NCBI GenBank assembly: GCA_963697915.1
Contig: OY969103.1
Span: forward strand, 2,542,001 to 2,606,000
DNA from: VRUE01 sp963697915
GTDB taxonomy: Bacteria; Actinomycetota; Thermoleophilia; Solirubrobacterales; 70-9
Direction: 5' to 3'
Length of the DNA stretch: 64,000 nucleotides
Shown: positions 52,901 to 61,900 of the stretch, piece by piece
Position numbering within the stretch: the first letter of the stretch is position 1
Layout of the letters: each line of letters begins with the position of its first letter
Position numbers and translations under genes: made by a program
Notes under the pieces: model-generated
Told to the model about the DNA's origin: nothing
What the model saw: the letters and a program-made list of their open reading frames with translations, nothing else
Databases searched by the model: none

Positions 52901-55900
52901 TGGGTGCAGTCGGGCGGCAACCTGATCGCGATGCGGCCCGACAGCGACCTGAACTCGCTACTCGGCCTCACCCCGGTCGGTGGCACGCTCGCCAACGCCT
53001 ATCTCGCGGTGGACACCGGCAGCGCCCCCGGGGCCGGGATCGTCGCCGACACGATCCAGTACCACGGGACGGCCGACCGCTACACCCTCAACGGCGCCCA
53101 GGCGGTGGCGACCCTCTACTCGAGCGCCGCCACCGCCACCGCCAACCCGGCGGTCACCGTGCGCAGCGTCGGCACCAACGGTGGGCAGGCCGCGGCCTTC
53201 GCCTACGACCTCGCCCGCTCGGTCGTCTACACGCGTCAGGGCAACCCGGCCTGGGCCGGACAGGAGCGCGACGGCCTTTCCCCGATCCGCTCCGACGACC
53301 TCTTCTTCGGCGCCAAAGCGGGTGACGCCCAGGCTGACTGGGTCGACCTCAGCAAGGTCGCGATCCCGCAGGCCGACGAGCAGCAGCGGCTGCTGGGCAA
53401 CCTGATCGGCGAGATCAACCTCGACCGCAAGCCGCTGCCACGCTTCTGGTTCCTGCCGCGCGACGAGAAGGCGGCGGTGGTGATGACCGGCGACGACCAC
53501 GCACAAGGGGGGACCGCCGGGCGCCTCGAAAGCTACAAAGCGCTCGGCCCGCCGGGGTGCGACGTCGACGCGTGGGAGTGCGTGCGCTCGACCTCCTACC
53601 TGATCCCGAACAACCCGCTGCTGCCGGCGAAAGCCGCGAGCCTGGTCGCCGACGGCTTCGAGATCGCCGTCCACACCTCGACCGGGTGTCAGGACTGGAC
53701 CGGCGAAGCTGAACTGCTCGACGACTTCGAAGACCAGCTCGAGACCTTCGCCAACAACTACCCGAGCCTGCCGCCGCCGAGCACCAACCGGATGCACTGC
53801 ATCGTCTGGAGTGACTGGGCCTCGCAGGCAAAGGTCTCGGTCAAAACCGGCGTCCGCTTCGACACGAACTACTACTACTGGCCCGGCAGCTGGGTCGGCA
53901 ACCGGCCGGGCATGTTCACCGGCTCGGGGATGCCGATGCGCTTCGCCGACCTCGACGGCTCGCTGATCGACGTCTACCAGGCGACGACCCAGATGACCGA
54001 CGAATCCGGCCAGACCTACCCGTTCACCTCGGACACGCTGCTCGACCGTGCGCTCGGCCCGGAGCAGTACTTCGGCGTCTTCACCGCCAACATGCACACC
54101 GACGACGTCGCCTCGCCGAGCTCCGACGCGATCGTCGCCTCCGCCCAGGCGCGCGGCGTGCCGGTCGTCTCGGCGCGCCAGATGCTGTCCTGGATCGACG
54201 GCCGCAACCAGTCCTCCTTCGGCTCGATCGGGTGGAGCGGGGACGAGCTCAGCTTCACGATCGCCCCCGGGGCGGGCGCCAACGGCCTGCGCGCGATGGT
54301 GCCGACCGAATCGTCCTCCGGGCCGCTCGACCAGGTGGCGCGGGGCGGCACGCCGGTGGCGATCACGACGCAGGTGATCAAGGGCGTCGAGTACGCCTTC
54401 TTCGACGCCGTCGCCGGCAGCTACACGGCGACCTACCTCGAAGACTCGCTGCCGTTCATCTCCAACGTCCAGGCAACGGCGGGGAGCGACGGCACGGCGA
54501 CGATCACCTGGGAAACCGACGAGCCCGCCAGCTCACGGGTCGATTACGGGACCGACCCGGAATCGCTGACCTCGAGTAAAAGCAACGCCGCGCTGGTCAC
54601 CTCGCACAGCATCCAGCTGACCGGGTTGAGCACGAACGCGACGTACCACTTCCGGGTCACGTCGACCGACAACGAAGCGAAATCGACGACCAAACCGAAC
54701 CCGCCGCTGGCGCCGCAGAGCTTCCTGACGCCACCGCCGGCCCCGACCCTGAGCAGCACCGTCCCCGCCTCGCCCTCCAACCTGAACACGCCCAAAGTCC
54801 TGGGATCGGCGGCGGCCGGCAGCACGGTTCGCATCTACGGCACCGCCGACTGCTCGGGCTCGCCGCTGGCGACCGGGACCGCGGCTGGGCTGGCGACGGG
54901 CATCGAAGTGACGGTCGGCGAGAACGCGACGACCGCGCTGCGCGCCACCGCAGCGACGGCCGGCGGCACCTCCACCTGCTCGGCGGCGATCTCCTACGTC
55001 GAGGACTCGACCGCGCCGCCGGTCCAGATCGACACCGGCCCCACTGGCCTGACCAACGACTCGACCCCTACCTACACCTTCAGCTCCGAGCCCGGCGCCA
55101 TCTTTGCCTGCTCGATCGATACCGGCACGGCCAGCTTCGTCCCCTGTTCGGGGGCTGGCACGCACACCCCGGTTTCGCCGCTGAACGACGGGCCGCGCAC
55201 CTTCCGCGCGCGGGCGACCGACGCCGCCGGCAACCAGGCGATCGCGACCCGTGCCTTCAACGTCGACGCGACGCCGCCCGACACCACGATCGGAACGAAA
55301 CCCAACGCGCTGACCAACAGCACGACGGCGGACTTCACCTTCAGCGGCTCTGACCCGGGCGGCTCTGGCGTCGCCTCCTTCGAGTGCCGCCTCGACTCCG
55401 GCTCCTTCGTCCCCTGCACGACTCCGCGTCAGTACACCGGCCTCACTCCCGGCGCCCATAGCCTCGAAGTGCGGGCGGTCGACAACGCGACCAACGCCGA
55501 CTCGACCCCGGCCCTGCACACCTGGACGATCGACACCACGGCACCGACGGTCACCGCCGACTCGCTCTCCAAAGCGCTGCTGAAAGCGGGGGAGAGCGCC
55601 AACCTGACCTGGCACGCCAACGAGAACGGCAACTTCCAGCTGCGCGTCGGCGGCGCCGACTGCGACACGGGCACGGTGATCGATTCCGGCGCCTACTCGA
55701 CCCAGCCCAACACGCGGGTCTCCCCGGTCGCCGCTGCACAGCTCGCCGAGGGCGCCAACGCCCTGCGCCTCTGCCTCACCGATGCCGCCGGCAACCGCGC
55801 CCAGGCGAGCACCACGATCGCCAAGGACACCGGGCTCCCCGACACCTCGATCGGCGCCCTCAAACCACCGGCGCTGGCGGCCAGCACGACGGCGGACTTC

Positions 55901-58900
55901 GCCTTCAGCGGCTCTGACGTCGGTGGCTCGGGCGTGGCCTCCTTCGAGTGCAAGCTCGACAGCGGCGCCTTCATCCCCTGCACGAGCCCGCGCCAGTACA
56001 CCGGCCTCGGCCAGGGTGCCCACAAACTCGAAGTCAGGACGATCGACCAGGCGGGCAACGCCGACGGCAGCCCGGCCTCGCACGAGTGGACGGTGGACAC
56101 GGTCGCCCCGACGACCGCGATCACCGCTCAGCCGCCGGCGGTCTCGGCCAGCCAGCTCGCCAGCTTCGGCTTCAACGGCGCCGATCCGGGTGGATCCGGA
56201 GTCGACTCCTTCGAGTGTCGTCGCGACTCGCAGGCACCCGGCGACTGGCAGCCCTGCAAATCGACCCTCAACTACAACTCGCTGGCCGAGGGCATGCACA
56301 GCTTCGAAGTGCGGGCGATCGACAAAGCCGGCAATGTCGACCCGAACCCGCCTTCCTACGAATGGCGGGTGGACACGGTAGCCCCCGACACCTCGCTCGG
56401 AACGAGACCCAACGCGCTGACCAACAGCACGACGGCGGACTTCACCTTCAGCGGCTCCGACCCGGGTGGCTCTGGCGTCGCCTCCTTCGAGTGCAAGCTC
56501 GACTCGGGTGCTTTCAGCCCCTGCACGACCCCGCTCAAACTCACCGGCCTAACCCCCGGCGCCCACAGCTTGGAAGTGCGCGCGATCGACCAGGCGGGCA
56601 ACGCCGACGGCGGTCCCGCGACCCACGCCTGGACGATCGACACCACCGCCCCGACGATCACCGCCGACTCGCTCTCCAAAGCACTGCTGAAAGCGGGGGA
56701 GACCTCCGACCTGACCTGGCACGCCAACGAGAACGGCAACTTCGCGCTCCGCGTCGGCGGCGCCGACTGCGACACGGGCACGGTGATCGATTCCGGCGCC
56801 TACTCGACCCAGCCCAACACGCGGGTCTCGACCGTCAACGCCTCGGCTCTGGCCGAGGGCGCCAATGCTCTGCGCCTCTGCCTCACCGATGCCGCCGGCA
56901 ACCGCGGCCAGGCGACGACCTCGATCGCCAAGGACACCGGGCTTCCCGACACGACGATCACCGCCCTCAAACCGCCGGCGCTGACCAACAGCACCGAGGC
57001 CGAGCTCGGCTTCACGGGCTCTGACGGCGGCTCGGGCGTCGCCTCCTTCGAGTGCAAGCTCGACAGCGGCTCCTTCGAGCCCTGCTCCTCGCCGCGCAAA
57101 TACACGGGCCTGTCGCAGGGCTCCCACACTTTCGAAGTGCGCGCGATCGACCAGGCGGGCAACGCCGACACGACCCCGGCCCTGCACACCTGGACGATCG
57201 ACACCACGGCCCCGACCGTGATCGCCGACTCGCTCTCCAAAGCGCTGCTGAAAGCGGGGGAGAGCGCCAACCTGACCTGGCACGCCAACGAGAACGGCAG
57301 CTTCGCCCTCCGCGTCGGCGGCGCCGACTGCGACACCGGCACCGTGATCGACTCCGGCGCCTACTCGACCCAGCCCAACACGCGGGTCTCGCCGGTCGCC
57401 GCGGCCGCCCTCGCCGAGGGCGCAAACACCCTGCGCCTCTGCCTGACCGACGCCGCCGGCAACCGCGGCAGCGCCACCCAGGCGATCAGCAGGGACACCG
57501 GCCTGCCCGACACCTCGCTCGGAGCGAAACCCAACGCGCTGACCAACAGCACGACTGCGGACTTCACCTTCACCGGCTCTGACGTCGGCGGCTCGGGCGT
57601 CGCCTCCTTCGAGTGCAAGCTCGACGACGGCGCCTTTGCGCCCTGCTCGTCCCCGCGCCAGTACACCGGCCTCGGCCAGGGCAGCCACAGCTTCGAAGTC
57701 CGCGCGATCGACCAGGCGGGCAACGGCGACGGCAGTCCGGCCGTCCATGCCTGGACCGTCGACAGCGTCGCCCCCGACACCCAGATCACGGCGAGCCCCG
57801 ACCCGTTCGTCAACAGCTCGACCGCCAACTTCACCTTCACCGGATCTGACCCAGGCGGTTCCGGCATCGATCTCTTCCAGTGCCGTCGGGACTCCGAGGA
57901 AGCCGTCGACTGGCAGCCGTGCACCGCGCCGCTCAAATACGCCTCGCTGGCCGATGGGCCCCACAGCTTCCAGGTCCGCGCGATCGACAACGCGGGGAAC
58001 CCCGATCCCGACCCGGCCACGGTGATCTGGACGATCGACACCGTTGCCCCCAACACCCAGATCACGACCAAACCGGCCGCGGTGACCAGCGCGACCGCGG
58101 CGGAGCTCGGCTTCAGCGGCTCTGACCCGGGCGGCTCGGGCGTCACCTCCTTCGAGTGCCGCCTCGACTCGAGCGCGCCGGGCGCCTGGGCGCCGTGCAC
58201 GAACCCGCGCCAGCACACCGATCTCGGGGAGGGGAACCACCTCTTCGAGGTCCGCTCGATCGACAAAGCGGGGAACGTCGACGGCGAGCCGGCATCGCAC
58301 GCCTGGGAGATCGACCTGACCCCGCCCGCGGTGCAGGTCGACTCCGGCCCGAGCGGCCTGACCAAAAACCCGACCCCGACCTTCACCTTCAGCTCCGAGC
58401 CCGGCGCCGCCTTCGCCTGCTCGATCGACAACGGCACGCCCAACTTCGCGCCCTGCTCGGGGGCCGGTTCCCACACGCCGGCCTCGCCGCTGGCCGACGG
58501 TCCCTGGACCTTCCGCGTGCGGGCCAGCGACCCGGCCACCAACCAGGCGGTCGCCACGCGCGGCTTCACGGTCGACACGGCGACCCCCGACCCCCCCGAG
58601 CTGAGCCACACCGTCCCGGCCTCACCGGCCAACCACAACAACCCGAAAGTCTTCGGCTCGGCGCCGGCCGGCACCACCGTCCGCCTCTTCGCCGGCTCCA
58701 CCTGCACGGGCGCGCCGCTCGCCACCGTTCCGGCCGCCGCGCTCGCCGCCGGCATCGAGGTCACGGTGAGCAGCGACACGAGCACCAGCTTCAGCGCGAT
58801 CGCCACCTCGACGAGCGACAACGACTCGGACTGCTCGGCGGCGCTGACCTACCTCGAGGACTCGACCGCCCCCGACACGGCGATCGGCAGCAAACCGCCG

Positions 58901-61900
58901 ACCCCGGTCAACAGCGCCGCCGCGAGCTTCTCCTTCAGCGGCGAGGACGGAGCCGGCTCCGGCATCGCGTCCTTCCAGTGCAAGCTGGACGGGGGCTCGT
59001 TCGGCGCCTGCACCTCCCCCCAGGCCTACTCCGGCCTCCAGGAGGGCAGCCACACCTTCCAGGTCAGGGCGATCGACGCCGCCGGCAACCTCGACGGCGA
59101 GCCCGCCTCGCATGCCTGGCTGGTCGACCTGACCCCGCCGGCGGTCCAGGTCGACTTCGGCCCGGCCGGCTTCACCGCCAACCAGACCCCGACCTTCACC
59201 TTCAGCTCCGAGCCCGGCGCCGCCTTCGCCTGCTCGATCGACAACGGCAGCGCCGACTTCGCCCCCTGCTCGGGCGCCGGCACCCACACCCCGGCTTCGC
59301 CTCTGCCCGACGGCCCCTACACCTTCCGGGTGCGGGCGACCGACGGCGCCGGCAACCAGGCCGTCGCCACGCGCTCCTTCACGGTCGACGCGACGGCGCC
59401 GGAGACGCAGATCACCGCTCAGCCGCCGGCGCTGACCAGCCTCGCCGATGCCTCCTTCTCCTTCACCGGCTCCGACCCGGGGGGCTCGGGAGTCGCCTCC
59501 TTCGAGTGCAAGCTCGACGACGGCGCCTGGGGCGACTGCACCAACCCGCGCCAGTACACCGGCCTCGAGCAGGGCAGCCACAGCTTCCAGGTCCGCGCGA
59601 TCGACCAGGCGGACAATCCCGACGGCGAGCCGGCCTCGCACACCTGGGAGATCGACCTGACCCCGCCCGCGGTGCAGGTCGACACCGGCCCCACCGGCCT
59701 GACCAACGACTCGACCCCGACCTTCGCCTTCAGCTCCGAGCCCGGTGCCAGCTTCGAGTGCTCGATCGACACCGGCACGTCCAACTTCGCGTCGTGCTCG
59801 GGCGCCGGCACGCACACGCCGGCCTCGCCCTTGTCCGACGGGCCGCGAACCTTCCGGGTGAGAGCGACCGACCCGGCCACCAACCAGGCCGTCGCCACGC
59901 GCGCCTTCACGGTCGACGCGACGGCGCCCGACACCTCGATCGGCGCCCAGCCCAACACGCCGACCAACAGCACCGAGGCCGAGTTCGGCTTCACCGGGTC
60001 CGACCCCGGTGGCTCGGGGATCGCCGACTTCGAGTGCAAGCTCGACAGCGGCGCCTTCGAGTCCTGCCCAACCCCGCGCAAATACACGGGCCTCGGCCAG
60101 GGCGGTCACAAATTCGAAGTCCGCGCGATCGACCAGGCGGGCAACGTCGATGGCAGCCCCTCGACCCACGTCTGGACCGTCGACACGACGCCGCCGAGCA
60201 TCCAGGTCGACGCTGGTCCCGACGGCTTCACCGCCAACCAGACCCCCACCTTCACCTTCAGCTCCGAGCCCGGCGCCAGCTTCGCCTGCTCGGTGGACAC
60301 CGGCACGCCCAACTTCGCGCCCTGCTCGGGGACCGGCACGCACACCCCGGCCGCGCCGCTCGCGGACGGGCCGAAGACCTTCCGCGTGCGGGCCACCGAC
60401 GCCGCCGGCAACCAGGCCGTCGCCACGCGCGGCTTCACGGTCGACGCGACGGCACCCGACACCTCGATCGGCGCCCAGCCCAACACGCCGACCAACAGCA
60501 CCGAGGCCGAGTTCGGCTTCACCGGGTCCGACCCCGGTGGCTCGGGGATCGCCGGCTTCGAGTGCAAGCTCGACGACGGCGCCTTTGCGCCCTGCTCGTC
60601 CCCGCGCCAGTACACCGGCCTCGGCCAGGGCAGCCACCGCTTCGAAGTCCGCGCGATCGACCAGGCCGGCAATGCCGACGGCAGCCCGGCGACCCACACC
60701 TGGACGATCGACACCACCGCACCGACGGTCACCGTCGACTTGCTCTCCAAAGCGCTGCTGAAAGCGGGGGAGACCAGCGACCTGACCTGGCACGCCAACG
60801 GGAACGGCAACTTCCAGCTGCGCGTCGGCGGGGCCGATTGCGACACGGGCACGGTGATCGATTCCGGCGCCTACTCGACCCAGCCCAACACGCGGGTCTC
60901 GACCGTCAACGCCTCGGCTCTGGCCGAGGGCGCCAATGCTCTGCGCATCTGCCTGACCGACGCCGCCAGCAACCGCGGCCAAGCGACGACCTCGATCTCC
61001 AAGGACACCGGCGCCCCCGACACCTCGATCGGCGCCCTCAAACCGCCAACCCCCACCAACAGCACCGAGGCCGAGTTCGGCTTCACCGGGTCCGACCCCG
61101 GCGGCTCGGGCATCGCCTCCTTCGAGTGCAAGCTCGACAGCGGCTCCTTCGAGCCCTGCTCCTCGCCGCGCAAATACACCGCTCTCGGTCAGGGCGCCCA
61201 CAGCTTCGAAGTGCGCGCGATCGACCAAGCGGGCAACGCCGACGGCAGCCCCGCGACCCACACCTGGACCGTCGACACGACGCCGCCGAGCGTCTCGATC
61301 GACACCGGGCCCACCGGCCTGACCAACGACTCGACCCCGACCTTCGCCTTCAGCTCCGAGCCCGGCGCGACCTTCGCCTGCTCGATCGACACCGGCACCG
61401 CCGACTTCGCCCCCTGCTCGGGCGCCGGCACCCACACCCCGGCCGCACCGCTGAGCGACGGTCCCTACACCTTCCGCGTGCGGGCGACCGACGGCGCGAC
61501 CAACCAGGCGGTCGCGACCCGGGGCTTCAGTGTCGACACGGCAGCCCCGCTCGCTCCCGAGTTGAGCGCCACCGAGCCCGCTTCGCCCGCTGACCACAAC
61601 GCTCCCAGGATCATCGGCTCCGCTCCGGCCGGCGCGACGATCCGTCTCTACCGCGGGCCCGAGTGCGCCGGTGCCCCGCTTGCGACGGTGTCGACGGCGG
61701 CACTCGAGGCCGGGGTCGAGGTCAGCGTCGACGACGACTCGACCTCCGTGTTCAGCGCCACCGCGACCTCGGCGGCCGGCAACCTCTCGCCCTGCTCGGA
61801 GCCGATCTCCTACGTCGAGGACTCCACGGCACCCGAGACCGAGATCACCGTCAAGCCGCCGGCGGTCAGCAGCAGCGACGAGGCGAGCTTCTCATTCGCG

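Noticed and set aside
56549..61597. Minus-strand frames of 690-990 codons and a second-frame plus-strand protein of 1,145 codons in the right repeat array
   Set aside because: The frame in phase with 49931 gives clear Ig modules throughout. The others are low-complexity shadows of the same DNA.
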